Assembly: GCA_041402045.1 (NCBI GenBank)
Contig: JAWKSZ010000034.1
Location: 1-64,000, forward strand
DNA: 64,000 bases
Direction of reading: 5' to 3'
Source: JAGQRJ01 sp041402045
Lineage (GTDB): Bacteria > Planctomycetota > J058
Positions 7,543 through 16,341 of this stretch are shown here, piece after piece (positions within the stretch are counted from its first letter, which is position 1; the number at the start of each line of letters is the position of its first letter). Under the pieces are notes generated by a model, which saw nothing but the letters and a program-made list of their open reading frames with translations, was not told the origin of the DNA and made no database searches. A program made the position numbers and the translations under genes.

Positions 7543-9083
7543 GCGTGGAGGGGCTCCCGCAGCGCGCCGAGGCGGCGGTCGCCGCGGCGCTGGAGGACCT
7601 GCGCGGCGCGCTGCCCGGGCTCGAGGCCCAGGCGCGGGTGGAGCACGTGGGGCGGGTCCGCGGCGCCGCCGACGGCGTGGCCACCGCCGGCGGGCTCCCG
7701 GGGGCGCGCCTCGGGGAGCTGGTCGAGATCGAGGGTGTGCTGGCCAAGGTCGAGGCCATGACCTCCGACGAGCTGCGGCTGGTGCTCCTGGGCGACCCCG
7801 CGCGGGTGGAGGCCGGGCAGCGGGTCCGGCGCTGGGGGCGCGCGCTCACGGTCCCCGTCGGACCCGAGCTGTTCGGGCGCGTGCTGGACCCGCTGGGGCG
7901 GCCCGTGGACGGGCGGGGGCCCCTCGGGCGCACCCAGCGCGCGCCCGTCGACGGCCCGACCGTCCCCCTGGCGGAGCGCGAGCCGGTGAGCCGCCCCCTG
8001 CGTACCGGGGTGTTCGTGATCGACACCTTGATCCCCGTCGGCCGCGGGCAGCGCCAGCTCGTGATCGGCGACCGCGCGACGGGGAAGACCACGCTCTGCC
8101 TCGACGCCCTCGCCGCGCAGGGGCCCGACGTGGTCGTGGTCTACGTGGCCATCGGGCAGCGAGGCTCGCAGCTCGCGACCCACGTGGAGTGGCTGCGTCA
8201 GCGCGGCGCCCTGACCCACGGGTTCGTGGTCGCGGCCGACGCCGACGCGCCCCTGGGCCTGATCCACCTCGCGCCCTACAGCGCCTGCACCATGGCCGAA
8301 GAGCTCATGCGCCGCGGTCACGACGTGCTGATCGCCTTCGACGACCTCACGACCCACGCCCACGCCCACCGCACCCTGGCCCTGCTCCTCGGGCGCCCGG
8401 TGGGGCGCGAGGCGTTCCCGGTCGACGTGTTCTACGCCCACGCGCGGCTCCTGGAGCGGGCCACCCAGCTCAGCGCGCGCCTGGGGGGCGGCTCCTTGAC
8501 GGCGCTCCCGGTGATCGAGACCCAGGCCGGGGACCTCACGGGGTACATCCCCACCAACCTCGTCTCGATCACCGACGGGCAGGTCCGGCTGGACGCGGGG
8601 CTCGCCGCCGCGGGGCAGCTGCCCGCGGTAGACGTGGGGCTCTCGGTCTCGCGGGTGGGGGGCAAGGCCCAGCCCGCGCCGCTGAAGCAGGTCGGGGGCC
8701 GGGTCAAGCACGACTACGCCCAGTTCCTGGAGCTGGAGATCTTCACCCGGCTAGGTACGCATCTGGAGGAGGCCACCCAGGCGGTGATCGAGCGGGGGCG
8801 CCGGGTGCGGGAGGCGCTCAAGCAGGTCGCGGGCAGCCCGCTGAGCTGGGCGGAGACCGTGGCGCGGGCGGCCCTGCTGCGCACACCGGAGGTGACGCGG
8901 GTGCCCGAGGCCGCGCTACGCGCGGCCCTCGCCGACGCGGTGACCCGCATGTGGCGCCACGACCCCGACGCCCTCGCGGAGCTCGACGCCGGGCGCGGCG
9001 TCGAGCCCGCGCGGATGCAGGCCCTGCTCGACGCCGGGCGGCTGGCCCTGAGCCACTCGGCCTCCGAAGCGAGCGAGGTGTGA
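7539..9083 (+). CDS. atpA: N-ATPase F1 subunit alpha
   Basis: The non-catalytic nucleotide-binding subunit, 514 residues, matching normal length. The P-loop GDRATGKTT is at 177-185. Further markers are VVYVAIGQRGSQLATHVEWL, the Walker B region HDVLIAFDDLTTHA, and the alpha-specific segment TQAGDLTGYIPTNLVSITDGQ with GLSVSRVGGKAQ. The first 30 residues are rich in Ala and Arg and contact the peripheral stalk. The GTG start overlaps the atpF stop, and the stop overlaps the atpG start. Confidence 0.97.
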   Translation: MSVEGLPQRAEAAVAAALEDLRGALPGLEAQARVEHVGRVRGAADGVATAGGLPGARLGELVEIEGVLAKVEAMTSDELRLVLLGDPARVEAGQRVRRWGRALTVPVGPELFGRVLDPLGRPVDGRGPLGRTQRAPVDGPTVPLAEREPVSRPLRTGVFVIDTLIPVGRGQRQLVIGDRATGKTTLCLDALAAQGPDVVVVYVAIGQRGSQLATHVEWLRQRGALTHGFVVAADADAPLGLIHLAPYSACTMAEELMRRGHDVLIAFDDLTTHAHAHRTLALLLGRPVGREAFPVDVFYAHARLLERATQLSARLGGGSLTALPVIETQAGDLTGYIPTNLVSITDGQVRLDAGLAAAGQLPAVDVGLSVSRVGGKAQPAPLKQVGGRVKHDYAQFLELEIFTRLGTHLEEATQAVIERGRRVREALKQVAGSPLSWAETVARAALLRTPEVTRVPEAALRAALADAVTRMWRHDPDALAELDAGRGVEPARMQALLDAGRLALSHSASEASEV

Positions 9084-9868
9084 AGAGCGAGCGGGCCGTC
9101 GCCGCCCGGCTCCGCGCCTGGCGCGGCTTCCGCGACGTAGCCCACGCCACGGCCTCGCTGGCGGGCTCCCTCGCCGTGCGCTGGGCGACCCACGAGCAGC
9201 GCGCCCGGGAGCACCGGGAGCGCTGTCGGGCGCTGGCCGCGCGGGCGGGGACGGACGCGGGGGCGGGGCCGCGAGTGCTGGTGGCCTTCGGCACCGACCT
9301 CGGGCTCTGCGGGCGGCTGAACGTGAGCGTCGCCCGCCGGGTCCGGGAGGTCGTCGCCGAGACCGCGCCCGAGGCGTGCTTCGTGGTCGGGTCGCGCCTG
9401 GTCGCGGCGCTCGAGGGGGAGCTGCCGAGCTTCGAGCACCCGGCGCCCGCGAGCCCCGAGGCGGTGCTCGAGCTCGCCGACCGCGTGCTGAGCGAGGTCC
9501 GCAGCGCGCTGGGCGCTGACGGAGGCACGCCGCGCCTGGGCTGCGTGCACGTGGACCCGGGGCTGCGGGAACCACGGGTCGACTGGGGAGCGAACCTCGT
9601 TCCGCCGCGGGGGCGCGCGCCGCTGCTCCCGCCCGCGGAGGCGGCCCCCGCGGTGGCCGTGGAGCTCTGGGCCCACGCGCGCCTCGTCCACGCCGCGACC
9701 CTCGCGCTGCTCGGCGAGGCTCGGGTGCGTCAGGCCACCATGCGCCGGGCGCAGGACACCGCCGAGCGGCGGATCGTCGAGCACGAACAGGCGCTGCGTC
9801 GGTTGCACCAGGAGCGGATCACCCAGGAGATGCTCGAGGTGCTGGGCGGGCGCCGCGAGCCGCGCTGA
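9080..9868 (+). CDS. atpG: N-ATPase F1 subunit gamma
   Basis: A 262-residue central-stalk rotor subunit. The N-terminal helix begins VKSERAVAARLRAWRGFRDV. The Rossmann-like middle contains GTDLGLCGRLN, the equivalent of the family's GSDRGLCGGFN. The C-terminal helix ends in QERITQEMLEVLGG, the conserved region that contacts the beta subunits. The GTG at 9080 overlaps the atpA stop, so the longer open frame upstream is a shadow. It is the last gene of the operon; the next gene is convergent, 7 bp away, and no hairpin terminator is visible between them. Confidence 0.94.
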   Translation: MKSERAVAARLRAWRGFRDVAHATASLAGSLAVRWATHEQRAREHRERCRALAARAGTDAGAGPRVLVAFGTDLGLCGRLNVSVARRVREVVAETAPEACFVVGSRLVAALEGELPSFEHPAPASPEAVLELADRVLSEVRSALGADGGTPRLGCVHVDPGLREPRVDWGANLVPPRGRAPLLPPAEAAPAVAVELWAHARLVHAATLALLGEARVRQATMRRAQDTAERRIVEHEQALRRLHQERITQEMLEVLGGRREPR

Positions 9869-9875
9869 GGCTGGT

Positions 9876-10619
9876 TCAGTCGGTGAACAGGAGCCGGGAG
9901 GCGTAGAGCAGCCCCAGGCCCAGCGCGAAACAGAGGAAGTGCGTCGCGGCGCGTCGGAGCTCGGGGTGGCGCTTCATCTCGGGGACGAGGTCCGCGGCCG
10001 CGATGTAGACGAAGTTGCCCGCGGCGAAGGGGATCAAGAACGTCACGTCCAGGGCGCTGGAGGCCGCGTAGGTCACGAGCCCCCCCAGGGGAAAGGTCAG
10101 CGCCGAGAGGAAGTTGAACAGGAGCGCCTTGCGCTTGCTCCAGCCCCCCTGGATCAGTACGCCGAAGTCGCCCAGCTCCTGGGGGACCTCGTGGGCGAGG
10201 GCGGCCACCCACGTCAAGACCCCGAGGCGGGTCTCGACGAGGAACGCGCCGGCGACGGCCATGCCGCCCAGGAAGTTGTGGACTCCGTCGGCGACCAGGA
10301 GCAGATACGTCAGCGGCTGGCGGTGGGCGGACGTCGCCTTGTGGCAGTGGTGCCAGTGCAGGAGCTGTTCGAGGGCGAGGACCGCCGAGAACCCGAGGAC
10401 CAGCCACAGGTAGGGGAGCGGGCCGTTGCCCAGGCGCTCGACGGCGGTCGGGAGCATGTGGAAGAAGGCTCCCCCGAGCAGCGAACCCGCGGCCAGGGCT
10501 ACCAGGGGCTGGATCAGGCGCTTGAGCGTGCGCTCCTCGAGCAGCAGGGTCAGGCTGCCTACGAGCGCCACCACGCTCATCAACAGGCCGGTGACCACGA
10601 TCCAGAGCAGGGTGTTCAA
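9876..10619 (-). CDS. ZIP-family divalent metal transporter
   Basis: About 247 residues with eight hydrophobic segments. The metal-site signatures of the LIV-1 type ZIP family are clear: LLVADGVHNFLGGMAVAGAF in helix 4 and LAHEVPQELGDFGVLIQGGW in helix 5. A His-rich stretch (LHWHHCHKATSAH) lies in the loop before helix 4 and may bind Zn2+. The start is uncertain: TTG at 10619 gives a complete first helix but has no good Shine-Dalgarno sequence, and GTG at 10597 is the alternative. It begins about 20 bp after the kinase stop on the same strand, so it is probably co-transcribed with it. Zn2+ or Fe2+ uptake is the likely role. Confidence 0.85.
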   Translation of the reverse strand: MNTLLWIVVTGLLMSVVALVGSLTLLLEERTLKRLIQPLVALAAGSLLGGAFFHMLPTAVERLGNGPLPYLWLVLGFSAVLALEQLLHWHHCHKATSAHRQPLTYLLLVADGVHNFLGGMAVAGAFLVETRLGVLTWVAALAHEVPQELGDFGVLIQGGWSKRKALLFNFLSALTFPLGGLVTYAASSALDVTFLIPFAAGNFVYIAAADLVPEMKRHPELRRAATHFLCFALGLGLLYASRLLFTD

Positions 10620-10639
10620 GACGTGACGAGCTGAGGGCC

Positions 10640-12262
10640 CTAGGTCGGCGCGATCCAGAGCGCGTAGACCACGTAGCCCATGGCGAGCACGATCAGCACG
10701 CTGCACACCGCGATCGCGATCCAGAGCCAGAGCGCGTTGTCGCCCTCGACCGGGGTGCTCCCGCTGTCGAGGTAGCTCGAGTCGGCGAAGCGCGCCGACT
10801 GGCGCTTGGCCTTGGCGCTCTGCTTCTTGGCGGTCTCCTTGCGCTCCTTGCGGGTCGAGCGCCGCTTCTCGCTGGCGGGGACCTCGACCGGCGTGGGGAG
10901 CTTGGCCTCGACCGGCTCGCCGTTGAGCGCGCGGGCGATGTCCTCGGCCAGGGCCTCGGTCGTCGCGTAGCGCTCGTCCGGGGACTTGGCGAGGGCCATG
11001 AGGCAGATCGTCTCCAGGTCCGTGGAGACCGCGGGGTTGTGCTTGCTCGGGGGGACCGGGTCGGTCTCGAGCACCTTGCGGTAGACCTCGTAGGGGTTGC
11101 GCCCGAGGAACGGGAGGGTGTCGGTCAGGATCTGATACAGCATGACCCCCAGACCGTAGACGTCGCAGCGCCGATCGACCTGGGCGGCCTTCCCCGAGAC
11201 CTGCTCCGGCGAGAGGAACAAGGGCGTGCCGACCATGGCGCCCTCGGCGGTGAGCTTGAAGGTGCTGTCCAGGTTCTTGGCCAGGCCGAAGTCGGTGAGC
11301 ACGGGCTCGGTGTCGTGGTCGCGGACGATGATGTTCGCGGGCTTGAGGTCGCGGTGGATCACCCCGTGCTCGTGGGCGTAGTGGGTGGCCAGCGCGACCT
11401 TGCGGAACACCTCGAGCAGCACGTTGAGCGGGAAGCTCTTCTGCCGCAGGTGGTGCTGCAGGTCCTGGCCCTCCACCAGGTCCATGGTGAAGAACGGGAT
11501 CGTCTCGTTGATCCCCAGGTCGTGGATCTTGACGATCCCGGGGTGGTCGAGCTGCTGCGCGCTCTGCGCCTCCTGAATGAAGCGCTTGAGTTGCTGCTCG
11601 GTGGCGTGCTCGACGTTGATCAGCGCCTTGAGCGCCACGACCCCGCCGTCGGGGGCCTGGGCCCGGTAGATCACGCCCATGCCGCCGGCGGCGACCTCGC
11701 TCAGGATCCGGTAGGGGCCGAAGTCGAAGGACTCGGCGTCCAGCGGCACGCCCAGGATCTTGCGGATCCCGGCGTCCTTCTGCTGGGTGGAGCGGCGGGT
11801 GGGGCGCGAGGGCGGCGGGGAGGCCGCGATCACGTCGTACTCGCTGGCGTCGACGACGCTGCTCGCGTCCTCCCAGGAGCGCCGCGCCATCTCCAGGTCG
11901 TCCTCGCTGGGGTCCGGGGCCTCGGTCAGCTCGGCCAGCGGCGGGGCCGGCGGCGCCGCGAGCTCGGGGTAGCGCCCGCTGGCGGTGATCGAGGGCGGCA
12001 CCGTGGGCTGCTGCTGGCCTTGGTAGGCGCGGATCCGCTCGGCCACGCGCTGATACTGCTCGGCGGTGATCAGCCCCCGCCCGATCATGACCTGGGCCAG
12101 GGTCACGGGGTGGCCGTGCTGGATCAGTTGGCGCTGCTGGGCGACGCAGCCGAGGAGGGGCTCGCGTTGGATCAGGCCGAAGGCCAGGCAGGCGCGCCCG
12201 AACATGACGTCGGCCGGGCTGGGTGCTTGCCCCGTGGACGCCGGGCTCTGGTTGGGAAGCAT
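10640..12262 (-). CDS. Membrane-anchored Hanks-type Ser/Thr protein kinase
   Basis: 540 residues. Residues 20-75 hold a helical N-terminal module (FGRACLAFGLIQREPLL ... LAQVMIGRGLITAEQYQRV). The kinase domain spans about 178-440 with AAGGMGVIY, VALKAL, HRDLKPANI, the DFGLAKN loop and GTPLFLSPEQ, so catalytic Lys, Asp and the DFG Asp are present. A basic Lys/Arg linker follows, then one C-terminal transmembrane helix (LWIAIAVCSVLIVLAMGYVV). ATG at 12262 is preferred over ATG at 12322 because the extra 20 codons use TTA, CTA and AGT, rare in this DNA. The topology puts the kinase in the cytoplasm. The substrate is unknown. Confidence 0.93.
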   Translation of the reverse strand: MLPNQSPASTGQAPSPADVMFGRACLAFGLIQREPLLGCVAQQRQLIQHGHPVTLAQVMIGRGLITAEQYQRVAERIRAYQGQQQPTVPPSITASGRYPELAAPPAPPLAELTEAPDPSEDDLEMARRSWEDASSVVDASEYDVIAASPPPSRPTRRSTQQKDAGIRKILGVPLDAESFDFGPYRILSEVAAGGMGVIYRAQAPDGGVVALKALINVEHATEQQLKRFIQEAQSAQQLDHPGIVKIHDLGINETIPFFTMDLVEGQDLQHHLRQKSFPLNVLLEVFRKVALATHYAHEHGVIHRDLKPANIIVRDHDTEPVLTDFGLAKNLDSTFKLTAEGAMVGTPLFLSPEQVSGKAAQVDRRCDVYGLGVMLYQILTDTLPFLGRNPYEVYRKVLETDPVPPSKHNPAVSTDLETICLMALAKSPDERYATTEALAEDIARALNGEPVEAKLPTPVEVPASEKRRSTRKERKETAKKQSAKAKRQSARFADSSYLDSGSTPVEGDNALWLWIAIAVCSVLIVLAMGYVVYALWIAPT

Positions 12263-12399
12263 GGGGCCGCCGTGCGAACTCTGCCGTAAGTGGATGGACG
12301 GTAGTGCATTCCCTTGACCCACGCAAGCAGAGTCGCGAGCATGCTGGGGCCCACGTTCCCGGAGCGGGCGGGGGCAGAGCCCTCGCGAGAGGGCTGAAC

Positions 12400-13884
12400 G
12401 TGCGAGGTTCCGTCCGCGTGTCCGACTCTGGTCCCCACCTGCGCTTTCCGCCGCCCGAGCTGCGCAAGCGCGGACCCCCCCAAACGGGGTACGCCCAGGC
12501 CGGGGACGAGAAGTGGAGCCGGCTGTGCGTCGTGGTGCCGGAGTGGCGCTCGGTCGGACGACACGAGTTCCTCCCCCGCGGGCCCTACTCCGTGCCCCTG
12601 GCGAGGCTGCGCCCCGGCGCCGACCGCGGGAGCCGCGAGGCGTGGGAGTTCTTCGTGCACCCCTACCGCGCGTTCCCCCGTGACGGCGTGCTGTTCAACG
12701 GCCCCTCGGGCCCCGGCTGCCTGGGCGCTCGGCTCGCGCGCCGCCTGCCCGAGGGCTGGGCGATCTACGACGAGGTCGGGGCGGGGTTCAAGGACGCGGA
12801 GCGGGTCAGCGACTCCTACCCCGCGGCGCTGGGCATGCTGCGCGCGCGCTGGCTGAGCGAAGAGACCCTCAGCGACGTGCAGCGCGACCTGTTCGGGGTC
12901 GAGCTCGACCTGCTGGAGCTCCTGCGCCTGGCGACGCTCATGCTGCGCACCCGCTCCACCGAGCAGGTCAGCCACGACATCGTGCGCCTGCTCCGCCGCC
13001 CGAGCATCGAGACCTTCGCCGCCAGCGCGTTCAGCGAGGACGACATGCACGCCCTGCGCCGGATCGCGGGGGGCGAGGCGCCGGCGCAGCAGAAGTTCGA
13101 CGTGGCCCGGTTCCGCGTGCACCAGAAGGACTTCGCCAAGCTCACCGACGTGCGCGACGCGCGCCGGCGCCAGGTGGTGGTGAACCTCGTGGCGGAGTGG
13201 GAGATGTTCCAGGCCGAGCACCAGGACCGCCTGAGCGAGCTCGACGCCCGCACCCGCGCCGCGGAGTCGGTGCTGGAGGCGATCCGCACCCGGGTGCGCG
13301 AGCTCAAGGTCAACCCGCCGCGGGAGCCCAGCCGCATGCAGCGCCTGCTGCGCCGCGGGCCCAGCGAGCTCGAGCAGCTCAAGCAGGAGGCGCGCAAGCA
13401 GCTCGCCGAGCTGGCGGAGGTCGAGGACGCGTTCAAGGAGCTCCCCGGCTACGAGAAGCTGCGGGGCGTGACCGCGCGGGCCCAGAGCTTCCAGGAGACG
13501 GTGAAGCAGGTGCACCGGGTGGCCCTGAACCTGTTCGACCACAACGTGACCCAGAGCCAGATCCGCGGGCTGCGCAAGGAGCTCGAGGGCGCCATGAGCT
13601 CCGAGGACCCGACCGTGGTCCAGCAGGGGCACCAGGACTACCAGGCCAAGCTCCAGACCGAGGTGCTCCCGCGGCTCCTGCGCACCTACAGCCTGAGCGC
13701 GTTCCTCCTGCGCCGCCCGGCGGAGCTCAAGGGCGAGCCCACCAAGCGCAGCGTGACCCGGATCCACCGCCTGGCCCACGCGCTGATCGACTACTTCCGG
13801 CCCGTGGCCTACGGCACCAAGACCGTGGGCGAACACTTCGACGAGACCTGGGGGCAGGTGCTGCAGCTCGAGGCGCGCCTGTGA
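12400..13884 (+). CDS. Coiled-coil protein of unknown function, paired with a kinase
   Basis: A 494-residue soluble protein that I do not recognise. GTG at 12400 is chosen because GAGAGGG lies 6 nt upstream and residues 5' of it look non-coding. The N-terminal 130 residues are rich in Gly, Pro and Trp (CVVVPEWRSVGRHEFLPRGP, WEFFVHPYRAFPRDG). The rest is highly charged and helical, with long coiled-coil stretches (AEHQDRLSELDARTRAAE, SELEQLKQEARKQLAELAEV). There is no signal peptide or transmembrane segment. A Ser/Thr kinase gene follows 30 bp downstream on the same strand, so the two are probably one operon and this protein could be a partner or substrate (inference). Confidence 0.75.
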   Translation: MRGSVRVSDSGPHLRFPPPELRKRGPPQTGYAQAGDEKWSRLCVVVPEWRSVGRHEFLPRGPYSVPLARLRPGADRGSREAWEFFVHPYRAFPRDGVLFNGPSGPGCLGARLARRLPEGWAIYDEVGAGFKDAERVSDSYPAALGMLRARWLSEETLSDVQRDLFGVELDLLELLRLATLMLRTRSTEQVSHDIVRLLRRPSIETFAASAFSEDDMHALRRIAGGEAPAQQKFDVARFRVHQKDFAKLTDVRDARRRQVVVNLVAEWEMFQAEHQDRLSELDARTRAAESVLEAIRTRVRELKVNPPREPSRMQRLLRRGPSELEQLKQEARKQLAELAEVEDAFKELPGYEKLRGVTARAQSFQETVKQVHRVALNLFDHNVTQSQIRGLRKELEGAMSSEDPTVVQQGHQDYQAKLQTEVLPRLLRTYSLSAFLLRRPAELKGEPTKRSVTRIHRLAHALIDYFRPVAYGTKTVGEHFDETWGQVLQLEARL

Positions 13885-13914
13885 GCCCGCGGGCGAGCTG
13901 AGGTCGCGCCGGAC

Positions 13915-16341
13915 GTGAGCTGGAGCCCCGGGCAGGAGGTCGGCCCCTACCGCGTCGAGCGTCGCCTGGGGCAGGGCGGCATGGGCGAGGTCTACCTCGC
14001 CTACGAGCGCACGCTGGATCGCTGGGTGGCGCTCAAGGTCGTCAGCGCCGGCAACCTCGACCCCGAGCTCGAGCTGCGCCTGCGGCGCGAAGCGCTGGCC
14101 CTGGCCAAGCTTCAGCACCCCCACGTGCTGCGGGTGCTGCGCACCTTCGAGCACGCGGGACGCACGGTGCTCGTGACCGAGTTCGTGGAGGGCGAGACCT
14201 TGGCGCAGCGGGTCGCGCGCGGGGGGCCGCTCCCGGTGGCCCAGGCCCTGGAGGTCACGCGTCAGTGCGCCGAGGCGATCGCCGCCGCCCACGCCGAGGG
14301 GGTCCTGCACCGGGACCTCAAGCCCGAGAACGTGATGCTCGGACCCACCGGGGTCAAGGTCATGGACTTCGGGATCGCCCGGGACCTGGGGCTGGAGCGG
14401 CTGACCCGGACCGGCGACGTGCTCGGCACCCCAGGCTACATGCCCCCCGAGGCCCTGCGCGGCGACTCCCCGGGGCCGTGGAACGACGTGTTCGGCGTGG
14501 GCGCGCTCTTGTTCTTCCTGCTCAGCGGGGAGCCCCCGTTCAGCGGGCGCACGCGCCTGGAGCGGCTCGCGGCCACCGCCGCCGGCACCGTGCGTTCGCT
14601 GCGCGAGCTGCGCGCCGACGTGCCGCGCTGGGTGGCGGAGGTGTGCGCGCGCGCCCTCGAGACGGCCCCGGCGGATCGCGGCGGCGCGGCGGAGCTCGCC
14701 GTGGCCTTGAGCGAGGGCCGCGCCCCGCGGCGGCGCGTGTCCCCTGGGGTCCTCGCGGCGGCGCTGTGCCTGGCGCTCCTCGGCCCCCTCGGCGTGTTCG
14801 TCGCGCTGCAGTCGCGCCGCGGCCCGTCCCAGCCGGGGCCGCGCCTGGCGGAGTCCCCTGAGCGGCCGGCGCCGGCGCGCTCGCGCTGGGCCCAGGAGCT
14901 GGGGTTCAGCGGCTGGCCGGACGAGGAGCTGGCCTCCGAGCTCCACCTGTTCGAGCCCTGGCTGTTCTCCCGCAGCCCCGCGGGGCGCCTCGAGCTCCGG
15001 GCCCAAGGGCCGACCGCCCCCGAGCTCGCGCTGCCGCTGCTGCTGGGCAAGGGGGGCTGGGAGGTCGAGGTCGGCTTCTCCTGGCTGAACCTGGAGCCCC
15101 AGGCCCGGCTCTGCCTGGCCCTGGTCGAGTCCGCGCCCTTGGACGATCGCCGGCGTCGGGGCGACGACCGGAGCTCCGAGCCGCGCCGGTTCGTGTGCGT
15201 GGACCTCCAGCCGAGCACCAGCCGCGGGCTGTGGGCCCACCCGCGGTGGGGGGGCGAGCTCGGGGAGCACGACGGCCTGGAGCTGCGCACGGACCCGCGC
15301 GGGCCGCTGACCCTGAGCCTCGGCTGGAGCGACGGGGCGTTGACCCTCGCGGTGAAGGACGACGAGGGCGTGGTCGCCAGCGGCAGCTACCCCCTCGGGT
15401 CCGAGCTCTTGCCTCGCTCGCCCCTCACGCTCCGATTGGGTCAGCTCAACTCCGCGACCCAGCTCCCGTCGCTGGGCGACCTCCGCACCGCATGGCACCA
15501 GGATCGCTGCGAGTTCGAGCTAGAGCGGCTGGTGGTCCGGGCGAGCTCCGTGCTCAGCGATCACCGGAGCGGCACCAACCCGTCCCTCGGACGTGGGGGC
15601 TGGGAGAGCCTCACCGCCGTGGACGACGAGGCCCTGCGCGCGCGGGCCGCCGAGGTGGGCACCCAGGACTTCGTGATCGCCGAGCGCTGGGGGCAGTACT
15701 GCCGCGCGCTCCTCGCCGCGCGCCGCGGGGACGAGGCGCTGGCGGCGCGCCTGCTCGTCGCCTTGCAGACCATGACCGAGACCGCCAACGAGGGCCTGGA
15801 GTTCCGGGACTGGCGCGACTCGAGCTTCTGGCTGCGCAACCGCTTGAGCGCCGACCTGTTCCACTTCAGCCCGAGCCTGCGCGGACGCCTGGGGGCTGGG
15901 CTCGCGGACCTGCTCGACGCGCGCGAGGCGTTGGCGCAGGCCAAGGACGAGGCGCTGGAGCCTCAGCCGGCGGCGGCGTTCTGGGGCGACACCCCCCAGC
16001 AGCGACGGGTGCACGCCCGGGCGTGGGCCTGGGTGCAGTACGCGCTGCGCAGGGGCGCCGAGCTCGACGACGAGCTCCCGCTCGCGCAGGCCGGGCTGCT
16101 CGAGGAAGCGTGGGCCCACGTGCTGGCGCACCCGGTCGGGGACAAGACCCACGACCTCCGGCGCGGTCAGCAGCGCGGACGGATCGCGTTCCGCCTGGGA
16201 GCCTTCGACGCGGCAGCGGAGCTGTGGCGCTACGCCCAGCCGCCGCGCGAGCTCTTGACCCCGGCAGCCCTGGAGCTCTGCCGCCGCTACGCAGCGCGGC
16301 CGACCCCGCGCGAGCTTCAGCCGCCCTGGGCGCGGAAGTAG
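13915..16341 (+). CDS. Transmembrane Ser/Thr kinase with large extracytoplasmic region
   Basis: 808 residues. The kinase domain covers about 11-262: GQGGMGEVY at 19-27, VALKVV near 40, HRDLKPENV near 132, DFGIARD near 150, GTPGYMPPEA near 170. One transmembrane helix (VLAAALCLALLGPLGVFVAL) lies near 280-300. The remaining 500 residues would be outside the cytoplasm; an early part is beta-rich (GGWEVEVGFSWLNLEPQARLCLALVES), reminiscent of a jelly-roll sensor, and the last 200 residues are helical and repeat-like. The start is GTG at 13915. The 3' end overlaps the convergent cheR-like gene by 25 bp. Probably a sensor kinase; the ligand is unknown. Confidence 0.9.
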   Translation: MSWSPGQEVGPYRVERRLGQGGMGEVYLAYERTLDRWVALKVVSAGNLDPELELRLRREALALAKLQHPHVLRVLRTFEHAGRTVLVTEFVEGETLAQRVARGGPLPVAQALEVTRQCAEAIAAAHAEGVLHRDLKPENVMLGPTGVKVMDFGIARDLGLERLTRTGDVLGTPGYMPPEALRGDSPGPWNDVFGVGALLFFLLSGEPPFSGRTRLERLAATAAGTVRSLRELRADVPRWVAEVCARALETAPADRGGAAELAVALSEGRAPRRRVSPGVLAAALCLALLGPLGVFVALQSRRGPSQPGPRLAESPERPAPARSRWAQELGFSGWPDEELASELHLFEPWLFSRSPAGRLELRAQGPTAPELALPLLLGKGGWEVEVGFSWLNLEPQARLCLALVESAPLDDRRRRGDDRSSEPRRFVCVDLQPSTSRGLWAHPRWGGELGEHDGLELRTDPRGPLTLSLGWSDGALTLAVKDDEGVVASGSYPLGSELLPRSPLTLRLGQLNSATQLPSLGDLRTAWHQDRCEFELERLVVRASSVLSDHRSGTNPSLGRGGWESLTAVDDEALRARAAEVGTQDFVIAERWGQYCRALLAARRGDEALAARLLVALQTMTETANEGLEFRDWRDSSFWLRNRLSADLFHFSPSLRGRLGAGLADLLDAREALAQAKDEALEPQPAAAFWGDTPQQRRVHARAWAWVQYALRRGAELDDELPLAQAGLLEEAWAHVLAHPVGDKTHDLRRGQQRGRIAFRLGAFDAAAELWRYAQPPRELLTPAALELCRRYAARPTPRELQPPWARK

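Noticed and set aside
12172..15498. 1108-codon open frame on the minus strand
   Set aside because: Lies opposite the coiled-coil and kinase genes, with no motif and biased composition; shadow frame.
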